Origin: Plantago major
Lineage: Eukaryota > Streptophyta > Magnoliopsida > Lamiales > Plantaginaceae
Direction: 5' to 3'
Length of the DNA stretch: 64,000 nt
Assembly (NCBI GenBank): GCA_026545765.1
Contig: CM048842.1
Coordinates: 30,243,167-30,307,166, forward strand
A program made the position numbers and the translations under genes. The notes under the pieces were generated by a model, which searched no databases, was not told the origin of the DNA, and saw nothing but the letters and a program-made list of their open reading frames with translations. This document shows, piece after piece, positions 10,946 through 21,098 of the stretch (its first letter is position 1; each line of letters begins with the position of its first letter).

Positions 10946-12154
10946 TGTAGCAGGAGTTGAGAGAGAATGGTAGTGTATTTGGAAAGAATTAGATTTTTGC
11001 TCAGGAGGGAATGAAGACAATGATGGGAAGAATCTAGTGGATGGTGAACTAAATAGCCGGGTAGAGACATCTGTATTCCACTAGGAGACGGAAGGTCAAA
11101 CGACTCTCAAGGAATTGGGTCTGCTCCAATATCCTTGTCACATAGGGTTGTTGTCAATATTCCTGAAATTAAACATCAAACAATCTTGGCACATGATGAG
11201 TATATCAATATACACATTGAAAAAAAAGGGAAATTAGAAAATATTTAATCAAATAGGATGAAATAACTTAAATTTAGAAAATAATTCCATGTCATATTAC
11301 AAGAAGATACAAACACGAGTTACACCAAAAAAAAATTGAATCAAATAATCTTACTAAATAACTCCCCCTCAATTAAAGTGCCATAACATAAAAAGAGTTT
11401 TTTTGTAAAATATAATGCATGATGACACAACCCTATATGAAATGCACAATTATTAACTGAAGTATGGTAAGTTAGAACATGCAAGTAAAGAACTCAACAA
11501 CTACTCAACTTCTCCGGAAGATTTTATTAACTCTAAAAGAGACACTTTAGTGCAAGCAACAAAACACAGGCTTGAAGTAGAACTGTATGCAAATTGAAGG
11601 CAGGCAACCATGGTTCCTAACACCCCAACCACATAACAGAGCAAAGTGGCAACATAGATAAGTACAAAGAATCTGGATGTAGGCAGCCTAATCTCCAGTC
11701 ATCCCAGTTACTAATATACCCATTGCTATGAGACATAAGCAAATACAACCTCAAACTAAAGCTATCAATGGATGAAGGCAGCTGAAACTCCAAACACCCC
11801 AAATTTAACAAGAGTTATTTTTGGTCATACAATGTCTACCACATGAAAAGCATAGTGAACAATACTAAATGAGGGAAGCCTAGACTCCACTCACACCAGA
11901 TTAACACTAGACATAAAAAGTCAATACACAAAGAGCACTTGGTCTAACATAAAGAGTTTTTTATTACTTCCATAAAGTATTTTGTAGAGAGAGCCCCTGA
12001 CAAGACCAAAAATCACAACAAACAGTTAATAATCAAAGGAAGTGAGAAGAAACATAACATAAGAACAAGTTTACAATCTAATACAAACCTATATACCACA
12101 TGCAATCTTCAGTGTTTACCAGTGGTATTATGGCAACACTTGTTTCTGGTTTAT
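10946..12154. other. Copia-2 spacer between RNase H remnant and aORF
   Basis: No coding sequence. It is AT-rich and includes the tandem array at 11590-11930. In SIRE-A the equivalent spacer holds hairpins and a TATA box; here I see no convincing TATA box, only short A/T runs. Confidence 0.5.
11590..11930. repeat. Four degenerate ~90-bp tandem units
   Basis: Units begin near 11592, 11680, 11771 and 11870. Each has a core such as GAAGGCAGGCAACC, GTAGGCAGCCTAATC, GAAGGCAGCTGAAAC or GGGAAGCCTAGACTC, followed by a C-rich phrase (AACACCCCAA or CATCCCAG). The array lies upstream of the aORF of Copia-2. Confidence 0.6.
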
Positions 12155-12445
12155 TTAGACAGTGCTGATAAGGAGAAACTTTCCAAAGTCAGAAAGTCTC
12201 TCATAATTAACTGAGTCTGTATTCAGGTTAGCAGGTTTATGCACACAATCAATTTGCTCTATACCTATATCACTTGAGTCAGCTAACTCTCTTAGGAAGT
12301 GATGACACATGTCTATATGTATAACACTATTATGCTGGACAGAATGCCAAAAGAGTTTATGGCACTTGTATTGGCACAATTCATGAGAAGCGAATTGTCT
12401 GTCAGACATAAGACCACATAAAATGAGTTGTGACAAGAGAAACAC
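12155..12445 (-). pseudogene. Copia-2 RNase H C-terminal remnant
   Basis: The frame contains HNSVIHIDMCHHFLRELADS followed by IEQIDCVHKPANLNTDS. This corresponds to the copia RNase H end (HIDxRxHFxRE...LADxxTK), with the last motif changed. RT and integrase that should precede it are absent, so an internal deletion joined the protease region to this piece. Confidence 0.65.
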
Positions 12446-12523
12446 ACATCTGTATCAGGCTGTAACATGACACTGGAATATTACTTAAATAAAATCATAC
12501 ATCACTAGTCAATCGTCTATAGT

Positions 12524-13230
12524 CTAAAGTACCTGTCCAATGAGTAACATTGAAAAATACCCAATTAGTATAGGTATTAAAGTATACCCTATACAAAGAT
12601 AAGATGTACTAACTGTAGATATTGTAGCAATATCCTGATAGTTAGGTAAAGTGTATATCATGTGATCGACATCTTCGTACCAGAGGTCTGACTCGTTTCC
12701 ATTCAAGTGGAAAGCAAGTTGGTCATGTAACTGGTAACAATCTTCTCTAGATCTAACACCTGTCATAATACAAGTGTTTGTAATATCAAGCACTTCACAT
12801 GATATTTTGTCAAAACTTGCCCTCATGTTATCATCACAGAGCTGACTTATGCTTATGAGGTTTGCCTTTAGTCCCTCTACTAAGACAACACCTTCCAAGG
12901 ATGGAAGTCCTTTGATAGTTAAAGTTCCCTTTCCAATGATTCTGCTTTTCTCTCCACTACAATAAGTAACTGTACCTTTGGTTAGTGCAATAATATCTCT
13001 GAGAGGGTTGAAGATCCAGTCATATGACGAGAACACCCACTATCAAAGAGCCAAGTTCCTGCAGAGTCAGTTTTAACAGCAGAGAAAACCATATGACATA
13101 CTTCACTAGACTTCGGTGTCCAAACTTTTTTAGTTTTCGGTTTAGTACCAGATTTTCTCAAGTTTGTACCAGGTGTTGTGACAATATCCATTTTCAGAGA
13201 TTTTTTAGTGTTTTTAACAGATATTGGCAC
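12524..13230 (-). pseudogene. Copia-2 protease and pre-integrase region
   Basis: AGTWLFDSGCSRHMTG is the catalytic DSG motif of copia aspartic protease. It is followed in another frame by GKGTLTIKGLPSLEGVVLVE and GLKANLISISQLCDDN, the conserved block between protease and integrase. A frameshift separates the two halves near 13030. It should cleave the copia polyprotein; this copy cannot. Confidence 0.8.
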
Positions 13231-13262
13231 TGTACTAGAAGGAACACTTAGTTTTTGTTTAT

Positions 13263-14226
13263 CTAAGGAGATTTTTTCTTCTTTCTTTTTGGAGGCTTAC
13301 TTTGCACATTCAAGACCTTCTTTTCATTACTCGGGACATGAGTATCTGTTGATTCAGTGCTTCCATCTAGTGTTGTAGCAACATCAAAGATATCCACACT
13401 ATCATCACCAACATTAGTCTCCTTGTCATTGGTTTTGAGAAACTTGAAACAAAAAGATTTTTTTGACCAGCTTTTAAACATAATTGACAAACAAAATTCC
13501 TTTTCTTATTTGTATCAGGGTCATTTCCTTCTTTCACAAGAATAGGAGCTAAAGATTTCTTGGGCTGAGTTACTAAACCATCTATAAAAGTTTGAAAACC
13601 TAAGCTAGTAGTACCTTCATTACCTAACCTAGCATCTTATCAAGTTTAGATGTACTTGTATTGAGTTTGACAACAGTAAGCTCATGAAGTTTAAGTTTAG
13701 ACGATACCTTTTCAATCTCTAAATCTTTCTTGGTGAGACTTACTTCAAGTCTTGCAATGGTCTCCTTCAGTTCTCCATTCTCCATGGCCAGCGCCTTCTC
13801 GGATTTAATTGTCTTTTTCAATTCTAGCAAGACATTGTTTTATATGATCTTGAGTTCTTCAGCAAATTCTTCGTAACTTAATTCACCTTCGAACAGGTAA
13901 TATGTTTCAAGATACACAAATCCATGCATACAACAAGAGATATCTATGTCTACCTGATCAGTACAATCATTACTGATATTGACAAGACATTCCAATTCAT
14001 CCATAAAGAACAAATCCTCTTTAGCAGTGTAGTCTTCTTCAGGTTTGGGCACACAATCTTTGTCTTGATCAGGAGGTAGCATAGGCACATTGTATCCATC
14101 AAGCAAAGTCTTCCACACCTTGACATCAATGGCTTTGAGATGAGAACGGATGCGGATTGACCAGATTTGATAGTTGGATCCATCCAGAATAAGCAACCTG
14201 TTAAGATTTTGATTAACTGAATCCAT
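13263..14226 (-). pseudogene. gag: Copia-2 gag, broken
   Basis: The start at 14226 gives MDSVNQNLNRLLILDGSNYQ then IWSIRIRSHLKAIDVKVWKT, the N-terminal copia gag signature. It is 38 nt downstream of the PBS. An in-frame TAA occurs near 13840, then reading resumes with a coiled-coil stretch (LELKKTIKSEKALAMENGEL, 13624-13830) typical of SIRE-type gag. A frameshift follows; FVCQLCLKAGQK near 13490 may be what is left of the zinc knuckle. It would form the virus-like particle. Confidence 0.75.
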
Positions 14227-14263
14227 CCTAATGGTACCAAATCCAAACACCTATTGATTAGAT

Positions 14264-14280
14264 GTCTGGCTTTGATGCCA
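14264..14280 (-). other. Copia-2 PBS, initiator Met tRNA type
   Basis: TGGCATCAAAGCCAGAC on the minus strand is two changes from the usual copia PBS TGGTATCAGAGCC. It lies 2 bp from the LTR end. Confidence 0.85.
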
Positions 14281-14282
14281 AT

Positions 14283-14688
14283 TGAAATCGTATTGATCGG
14301 GACTTAGTACCAAATACAGATATTATAAACACGTATTGTAGCAATACTCAAACCCAATATCTGAAACTATCTTAGATTCTAAACAGCGGAATGTAAAGAA
14401 CACAAGACACAAATAATTTCTAGCAGATTATAAATAATCTGCCAAGCTACAGGCGAAATATCCACTATACAGAATAACGGATTTAGAAAAAGATATCGAG
14501 ACTATAATCCTATGATCTAGAATATCAAACACTAAGCAACTTGAATCAGGCCACCAATTCGACGCTAGATCTCTCACACCAAAATAGAGAGACAACTAAC
14601 TAAAAGTTTAGTAAAAGAGATGAATAACAAGCAGCTAGAGAATCACTATCTTACGCTTAAAAGCTTGTTATGAAACTGTGAACCTATA
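14283..14688 (-). repeat. Copia-2 5' LTR, truncated
   Basis: It matches 8524-8935 and stops abruptly after GTGAACCTAT, where sequence of LTR family II begins (ACGCCAGGCC). About 640 bp of LTR is missing. Confidence 0.85.
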
Positions 14689-15015
14689 CGCCAGGCCACT
14701 TCGAGGCACCTGGTGTACGCCAGGAGGTACCTGGCGTATGCCAGGCACTCTTGTTGGCTCAGATCCACACTTTGACTCAAACTTTGGTATTTTTGGACTT
14801 CCCACTCCATTTCTTGCATCCGTTCGAGGTGTTGGAACTCCATATCGTGTAGATGCATATAAAATCCAATTAACGCGGTTTAGCCAAATACCTACAAAAC
14901 ACACAAAGAACAAAACAAGTAAAAATACTCTAGGAAAACTAATAAAAACTATACTTAAGGACGACAATAAGACGGTAAAAAAGACCAAATGAGACGGTGT
15001 AAAACTAACTCATCA
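14689..15015 (-). repeat. Gyp-II A 3' LTR remnant
   Basis: It ends in CTCATCA at 15015 next to the PPT. It carries two family dyads, CCTGGTGTACGCCAGG (around 14709) and CCTGGCGTATGCCAGG (around 14730). Only 327 bp of about 1.4 kb remain, and the cut edge is fused to the Copia-2 LTR. It is the LTR whose terminal ~140 bp match the chimeric LTR at 45441. Confidence 0.8.
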
Positions 15016-15028
15016 AACTCCCCAAACC
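15016..15028 (-). other. Gyp-II A 3' polypurine tract
   Basis: GGTTTGGGGAGTT on the minus strand directly precedes the LTR start TGATGAG. The same motif recurs at 15814-15825 and 16250-16265. Confidence 0.7.
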
Positions 15029-16419
15029 GATCCTTGCTTTTCCTCACGCAACAGACTCTCTTAAAAACCTAGAAAAATAAAAACACATAGACACATAAGT
15101 AAAGTCTAACTCCCAGACTATCGAGTCTACGATTGCAAGTAATAAGCCTGAAAAATGCAAGAGGTTTGAAATCAAACTGACGTTTGCAAAAAAAACAAGC
15201 ACAAATCCAAGAAGTTCATTTCCCGAGTAAATAGAACTTCAGTCTAACCCGGTAATCCCTCACAAGTGGATCCTGTGCAACTATCTCTCACACTTCTTGA
15301 AGTGTCCAGTAGGGGTAATCACTCAAGAAATACAAAACGAGAAAGGAAGATGACTAACGTCACAAAGTTGCCTCAAATACCTCATGCAATGTACTCAATC
15401 TGTTAAGTCAGAAGAGACTTTTATCAAAACTCTACAATCAAGTTGTAGACTTGTACAATGGCAATCATTCTCTCTTTTTTCATTTTTTTTTATTTTTATA
15501 CTTGTTTGCATACTCCTTTTTTACAGTCTTATAATGACCCATATGGTTATTTTGTCTCTTTATTTTGGTAGTGTCTGTTTTACCAAAAGTCTGCACTTTT
15601 GTGCGTGCTGGTTTGGTGTACATGCCATCAACCCTCACGGTCATATAGCTTTTAAGGGCCACGCCGGTATATATGTAGTTTTTGAAACGTGCCTAACACG
15701 ACTAACGATGGCAGCTAGTACCACAGATCCACTCCGAGACTTATTGTAATATTTTTTTTAGAGAACAAAAGCCAAATCACAATCGTTTATACATATATGG
15801 TGCACATAAATCTCCTCCCCAAACCTGTTCTTGGAACGGGTTTGTGTTGAGCAAATAAGGAATGCAAAACATGGCGTTCGTCATACTTAACTTACACAGA
15901 GTACACATGAGCATGATGAGGCGCAAACAAGGGAGTTTGCACTTCCCGAAAAATCACACAGGCACAAATTTACCATTATAATATTTTTTCATTGGCTAAG
16001 GTTTTCTCACAGGCTTTTGGACTATAGAACTAGAACACACTTTCTATTTACAAGAGAAATGAACTTAACAAATTTATAACATGCCAACTGCTAATAATCA
16101 GAGATCAATCAAAACTCAAGCATTAAATAGGTTTAGTACATGCAATAGACGCTCGACTTGGGACACAGACTTAGACACAACAACTCATGAAAGACAGGAA
16201 CAGAACACAAACAACTCAATCAATGCAGAAGTCCTAAAGAAACCAATAACCCCCCTCCCCAAACCAAAACTCTTGCTTGCCCTCAAGAGAACGGGTGTAG
16301 AGAAAGAAGAAATTGGTGAAAAGAGGACTTCCCTAATCGATGAAGCTTATATCGGAATGCGTGGTACATGGAGAGAGTCTCCAGGTTTCTTGCTTCTTCT
16401 TGTACCTGATTCCTGCACA
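15029..16419 (-). other. Gyp-II A long 3' non-coding region
   Basis: 1.4 kb between protease and PPT. It holds two extra PPT-like sites (15814-15825, 16250-16265), a conserved block around 15985-16060 (TTTTCATTGGCTAAGG, TTTCTATTTACAAGAG) shared with Gyp-O and Gyp-I, and the short conserved frame at 15480-15662. The 121-codon plus-strand frame here is antisense to these landmarks and is not a gene. Confidence 0.6.
15480..15662 (-). CDS. Conserved micro-ORF, VRVDGVY motif (Gyp-II A)
   Basis: A 60-codon frame starts MALKSYMTVRVDGMYTKPAR and then reads TKVQTFGKTDTTK and a lysine-rich tail. The core VRVDG(V/M)YxKPxRTKV recurs in Gyp-O (34334-34591) and Gyp-I (18869-19105) with many third-position changes, which suggests coding. 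The DNA also forms a perfect GCACTTTTGTGC hairpin (15593-15604), so RNA structure is a rival explanation. Protein family unknown. Confidence 0.35.
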   Translation of the reverse strand: MALKSYMTVRVDGMYTKPARTKVQTFGKTDTTKIKRQNNHMGHYKTVKKEYANKYKNKKK

Positions 16420-17268
16420 CTAGTACACACATAAAGAGGCCCTACTACACTGATTTGATTTGGAATTAGTAGTAGGAGAGTGGATATGGGAGTGCAATGT
16501 ATGCTGCTTCCCATTCACCTCAAACGTGCATACACGATCGTATGTCGTGATCGTCATCTTCAACGAGAAAAAGAATGGCCTTCCAAGTAATATGTGGTCT
16601 GGCCATGTCCTTTGCGCAGCCCTCAAAGACTGCGTAATCACAAAATTGGTGAGCACCTGTCTGCCTTTCAAACGTATGGCGACATTCTCAGCCAGACCCA
16701 CTGGTCTACGCCAACTACCATCTGCAAGATGAACCATTGACTTCATGACTTTCAGTCCACTCAGTCCGAGCTCTTGATACAGATTATATGGCATAACATT
16801 GATGCCAGCTCCTATGTCTAATATGTCAACTGTCTCTTCTGAGTTGCCAATCCCAATCATCAAATCAAAGCTCCCGACACATTTAGACTTGGGAGTCTCT
16901 ATCTGGTTCACTACCACTGGTGGTGTATCAATCGTACTCTTAGTTACCTCTATCACTTGTCGAGGTGGATAATGGTGTTGCCCACTTCTGTGGGGCTTTG
17001 GTACCTCGACTATCGTACCTTCTTTCGACACGGTCACCTCGACTGGCACATCAGTAATGACTGTTATGGCAATTGCTGCCTCAACAGTCTCATGGCTCTG
17101 CTCTGACTCATCCTTTATCATTCTCTCGACTAGCCTCTCCACTGTCTCTTCCAACCTTTGAACTGCGACTTCTAATGCATCCAGCTTCTCAGCGGTAACT
17201 GCATGTATCATCGCCGAGTGTTGCATGGTAGCATGACAACTTTTCACGAACCCACTTAGCTCCTTCAA
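16420..17268 (-). CDS. Gyp-II A gag C-terminus and aspartic protease, 282 aa
   Basis: The frame begins with a predicted coiled coil (LDALEVAVQRLEETVERLVE), then a linker, then a retropepsin-like domain at about residues 130-255. The domain has GSFDLMIGIGNSEETVDI, the active-site-like LDIGAGINVMPYNLY (DIG in place of DTG), LADGSWRRPVGLAENV and ILLGRPFF. This resembles the Athila protease. The true start lies upstream in gag across the Gyp-I insertion; the methionine used here is internal. The frame is intact in both copies, although the rest of the element is decayed. The product would process Gag. Confidence 0.75.
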   Translation of the reverse strand: MKELSGFVKSCHATMQHSAMIHAVTAEKLDALEVAVQRLEETVERLVERMIKDESEQSHETVEAAIAITVITDVPVEVTVSKEGTIVEVPKPHRSGQHHYPPRQVIEVTKSTIDTPPVVVNQIETPKSKCVGSFDLMIGIGNSEETVDILDIGAGINVMPYNLYQELGLSGLKVMKSMVHLADGSWRRPVGLAENVAIRLKGRQVLTNFVITQSLRAAQRTWPDHILLGRPFFFSLKMTITTYDRVCTFEVNGKQHTLHSHIHSPTTNSKSNQCSRASLCVY

Positions 17269-17288
17269 AAAACCTTCTGGAAGTTGTG

Positions 17289-18430
17289 TGATGCGCTTAG
17301 AAATTACTACTTATATTAATCAAGTAGAAAAAGCGATTGTTGTAGACAATGCTCTTAACAACAAGATCGTTCCCTCGAGGAATTGATCAAGCTAGTTCAA
17401 ATAGAATAGACTCGCTTGCATTCGTTGTAAACAGGTAGTTGGGATTGGTGATACTTCTACCCTAGCATAAAGTCAAACAATTACAAGACAAAGTAATGGC
17501 TAGATCATACAATTCTACAGACAAAAGAAGACAATAAATCCTTTCAATTCGTGTGCTTATATGAGAGGACCAATTAAGGTTACCTGGTCGCAGATCACAA
17601 TTCCCTGTTATTGCTAATTCAACCAAATACGGACTATAAGTACGTATGAACTACAAAAAACCTGTCACTAGCTATGAATTCATCTGGATATATAGCCTAA
17701 TTAATGATAACGACAGAAGCAAGTTCACACCGATACAACATGTGTTCAAGGTAACAACCTGTCACGTACAAAATATAAAGGATTCCACTAAATTTTACGC
17801 GATTGATACCTGGATACGTCTAGGACACGAGATCGTCTGAAAAGAATTAAACTTCGATTGAAAGAGAGATTGGATCTCTAGATTGTTTACAATGCGTGAA
17901 TTGAAGGAGAATATGACTAAGAGTTATGAAGATATGAAAAATACCCTGATACAAGGGGTCTATTTATAAGACCAAGTGGAAATTCGAATTAACGGGAAAA
18001 AACCGCCAGAAATCGTGGCTTGAATTAGTCTTGGCTGTGCTCACCACGGTGAGGTTCCTTTGGATTCTCACCTCGCCGCGGTCTCATACTCTTCAAGACA
18101 ATTCGCACTTTGCTTGGCTTGTCAGGACCGCGTTGAGCCTCCGTGTCGTGGGAGCTCACTGCGGTGAGGTACATATCCGGCAAGCTATCCATTTTTTCCA
18201 CTTCTTCCTATGTCACCACTTTGGAGTAATGGCCCACTACTTGGCCTTGTGTGCTTCTAGAAGCTTTGGAAAAGCTTGAAATTGCACATTGGTCCTCCAT
18301 CTTCTTGCCTTTACCTAAAAAAACCTAAAAACTACAAAAATACACAAAACACCCAAACGTGAAATTGAACTAAAACACTAACAAAATACGGCTAAAAAGA
18401 CTAAATGAGTCGTTAAAATATCGACTCATC
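17289..18430 (-). repeat. Gyp-I A 3' LTR (family I)
   Basis: 1142 bp from TGATGCGCTTAG to CTCATCA. It pairs with 21099-22300. It contains the dyads CTCACCACGGTGAG (18040-18053) and CTCACTGCGGTGAG (18155-18168) and a TATA box. Relative to the partner LTR, both dyads have lost their central CG bases through G-to-A or C-to-T changes. Confidence 0.9.
17961..17968 (-). promoter_or_regulatory. TATA box of Gyp-I A 3' LTR
   Basis: TATAAATA followed by GACCCC on the minus strand. It lies about 70-200 bp downstream of the GC-rich dyads and upstream of a C/T-rich leader, the expected place of the U3 core promoter. Confidence 0.7.
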
Positions 18431-18468
18431 AAACTCCCCAAACTGAACATTTGCTCTTCCTCGAGCAA
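18431..18468 (-). other. Gyp-I A PPT with adjoining hairpin
   Basis: The minus strand reads an inverted repeat (18449-18468, arms TTTGCTCG and its complement with one change), then TTCAGTTTGGGGAGTT and the LTR. The duplicate at 48898-48917 has perfect 8-bp arms around a 4-nt loop. A similar hairpin precedes the PPT of Gyp-III. Confidence 0.6.
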
Positions 18469-20227
18469 ACAAGACTCTAAAACGCCCTAGAAAAGAAAAA
18501 ACACAAAGACACGACACAACACAGAAGAGTTCAATCAACAAGCTACTGGAACAACTATTGCAAGAGTCAAACCTAAAATTGATGTAAACTTGTATCCCCT
18601 CTAACGTTGGCTAGTAGCTTAGCAAAGATCATAATCTTCCGTTTCACAAGTTAATAGAACTTCGACTTACCCTAGCAGTCCCTTACAAAAGGATAATATA
18701 AGTGTAACTCAAGTCTCCCTTCTGGAAGTGTCCAGTAAATAAGGGTATTCGCTCAAGACTTAACTTAGGAAGGTGACAACAAATGTCACAAAGCTGCCAC
18801 TAATATTACATGCTTTTGCACTCAATTCAAACGAATTAGAAAGGACTTTTTGGTGAAAGGGATCGAAGTTAGTACAAGGAATAGAAATAGCTACCGTTCT
18901 TGTGCTTTGCTCTTTTTGCACAGATTTTCATCATTTCAATTTTTATCTCAATTTTGCAAGTGTATCCCAATATGTTGCTAAAGATCCGCACTTTTGTGCG
19001 TGTCGGTTTGAAGTACACCCCATCAACCCTCACAACATACGAGCACCGCCCACGAGCTGGTTTATAGGTAGTATTTGGCATGCAATCTAAGAACATAACC
19101 ATCAACCCTCACAACATACGTACAATCAGCCCTGCGTTGGTTTATAGGTAGTATTTGAAAAATCCTAATACGATCTCAAACGATCACAAGGATCCTGGGA
19201 AAACACTTCGAGATTTTTTTCTTTTATCTTTTTTAGAACGACAGCAAGCAATACAAAGAAGGTTTCAAAATCGACCAATGCTCAAATATAGAGTGGAACG
19301 AGCCTGAGTATGAAGTAACAAGTACCCTGGAATGGGTTTAGGAATCGAGATAACAAGTCAAAATGTCGTTCGTCATACTCGTTTTAAAAAAGTGCACATG
19401 TATATGAAGTGGTGCAAGGATTTTCCTTGCTTATCCTACTAGAATCACACATTTTCCGGTACAAAAATTTTTCATCGGCTCAATAAGGTTTCTCACCGGC
19501 TTTTTGACTGCTAGAATAGGAAGACTTTCTATTTACAAGTGAAAAGGACTAAAATAATTTTTGAAGATTCCACAATACTAGTTAAAGGCCATCAAAGATC
19601 ACATCAGTAAAAGGGTTATCTAAAGCAATAGATAACCGACTTGTCAAAAGAACTCAGACTCGACACACAAAAAGAATTGAAATACGCCAAAAATTTTGGT
19701 CAAAAGACGACTCACACAAGATTAAGCAAAAGTGGCTAACATACCACCCCACATAATCACAAGAGTGACTAACAAACCACATAATACCACCAAACTAAAA
19801 ATAGAACAACAAAGAAACACATAGATACATATATACAAGGCAACGTAAATTCATACTGAGGCATTTAATCATAAGCATACAACTTCTCTCACAAACCTAT
19901 TCAATAGCTAGACCCTAGAATAAAGAATAAATAAAAGGACAAAGTTGTAGAGTTACCACCCGTAGTATGCCTCCACCAAAGTATTGTTGCAATAGGTTCT
20001 CCTCTCGCTCCAAACCTGATCCTCCGGGTAGCCTCCCGGGAAGCACCTTTTCTTATAGTCGTTTGCTCGACTATTGTAGATTGTCGTTATGCGTTCTCAT
20101 ACGGGAAAGAGTTTTGAGCAGGCGTCGAGCCTACTTGGAGCTTCTAGTGAATACCTTCTGCTCCATTGTGCGTTGATCCCACAATACTCATGTAATCCCG
20201 CAAAAGAGTATGTCGAGAGTTAATATG
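18469..20227 (-). other. Gyp-I A 3' non-coding region
   Basis: 1.76 kb without a credible long ORF, apart from the VRVDGVY micro-ORF at 18869-19105. Landmarks: a duplicated phrase CATCAACCCTCACAACATAC and TTTATAGGTAGTATTTG (18990-19170), the TTTTTCATCGGCT block near 19467, TTTCTATTTACAAGTG near 19530, and the CCTCCCGGGAAGC block near 20030 shared with Gyp-O (36505). Confidence 0.55.
18869..19105 (-). CDS. Conserved micro-ORF, VRVDGVY motif (Gyp-I A)
   Basis: The 78-codon frame contains SYVVRVDGVYFKPTRTKVRI, close to the frames in Gyp-II and Gyp-O. At the nucleotide level, codons for D, G, K-P and F differ at third positions. The 14-nt hairpin CGCACTTTTGTGCG (18987-19000) overlaps codons R-T-K-V. 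Function unknown; it may equally be conserved for RNA structure. Confidence 0.35.
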   Translation of the reverse strand: MMVMFLDCMPNTTYKPARGRCSYVVRVDGVYFKPTRTKVRIFSNILGYTCKIEIKIEMMKICAKRAKHKNGSYFYSLY

Positions 20228-20881
20228 TTAAAATTTAAGCACATAACACTCATAAACAGGAAACAAAGAAAAAGGGCAGAAAGGATCATCAAAACTCCAC
20301 TCGGGTAACGACATATGTGTGGTGTCAGGGTGATGAGGCACATGGCTCTCTATGGGCTCTAGTGGCATGGAAGTGCTTTCTATGGGCTCAAGTGGCATGG
20401 AAATGCTTTCTAAATCAGGGGTATCCATGCCTCCATCCTCAAATAAAGAAGAAGTATCTTTATCTGGCGTAGTAATGGAATCTGACGTCTATTCTTCCAT
20501 CACTTCAGACTCAACTAGGTCCCTTGGTAGCAGACACGTTGGCATGAACCACATGGAATGCAACCTAGTCAGAGAAGCAGTCAGTTCAAATAACTCTCTT
20601 GGCTGATCTAGAACGACACCCTCAATGTAACCACCGGCAATAACGCCAACTATCTTCCTATTTTCCCCTCTCAACACCTTGCGGAAATAGTACATCATGC
20701 ACTCCTCTGAAAAGTCGTGATCCGTCCACTCCTGCTCAAATTCCAAATACCTGTACCATGTATCATGGAATTTTTCATCATCTCCTTACTCGAAGTGAAA
20801 GAGATTCCTCTTGGCAATGAAATATCTCTCGTTCTGCCCGTATTCTCCATTGTCACACACTTTGCAATAAGAGTCATCCAT
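20228..20881 (-). pseudogene. ORF-X of Gyp-I A, unknown protein with two stops
   Basis: It is the first frame after the PBS, where gag would normally be. It starts MDDSYCKVCDNGEYGQNERY and would be about 217 codons, interrupted by TAA after 31 residues and by TAG after VESEVMEE. Features: a C-x2-C pair near the start, DFSEECMMYYFRKVLRGENR, and two copies of SMPLEPIES near the end. Copy B (50678-51331) has TGA instead of TAA at the first stop, so that codon changed independently or was already lost. No homology recognised. It may be a captured host sequence or a very divergent gag. Confidence 0.4.
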
Positions 20882-21069
20882 ATTACCCTACACAAACAAA
20901 AACAAGAAACCAGGAGTAGTTCCGCCCAAACAATTGAAAATAAAAAAAGACATAAAAAGTTAAAAATTTGAGATTTAAAGATTTTCTGATTTTATTTTAT
21001 TTTGAAATAAGTAGAATAAAAACAAACGCAATGAACCACAATTGATCCTACTCTAAAAGAACGTAGGAA

Positions 21070-21092
21070 TCAATTCCTCGGCAGCGGCGCCA
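21070..21092 (-). other. Gyp-I A PBS, Asp tRNA type
   Basis: TGGCGCCGCTGCCGAGGA on the minus strand agrees closely with the complement of the plant Asp tRNA 3' end (TGGCGCCGTTGCCGGGGA). It starts 6 bp from the LTR. Confidence 0.8.
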
Positions 21093-21098
21093 AATTTC

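Larger units (their letters stand above)
8524..14688 (-). mobile_element. Copia-2: SIRE-like element with internal deletion
   Basis: A minus-strand Ty1-copia element has LTRs at 8524-9569 (3') and 14283-14688 (5', truncated). The initiator-Met PBS is at 14264-14280, then come gag, protease region, an RNase H remnant and an aORF before the PPT at 9570-9582. Integrase and most of RT are missing. Layout and aORF position agree with the SIRE/Maximus lineage. The 5' LTR is cut at 14688 by a fused fragment of LTR family II. It is non-functional. Confidence 0.85.

Noticed and set aside
15384..15749. 121-codon plus-strand frame with hydrophobic stretches (also 45883-46173)
   Set aside because: It is antisense to the 3' non-coding region of Gyp-II, and its counterpart in Gyp-O is not open.
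20228..20428. Separate small gene with MPLEPIE repeats
   Set aside because: It is in frame with the upstream ORF-X and separated only by a stop codon, so it was merged into that entry.
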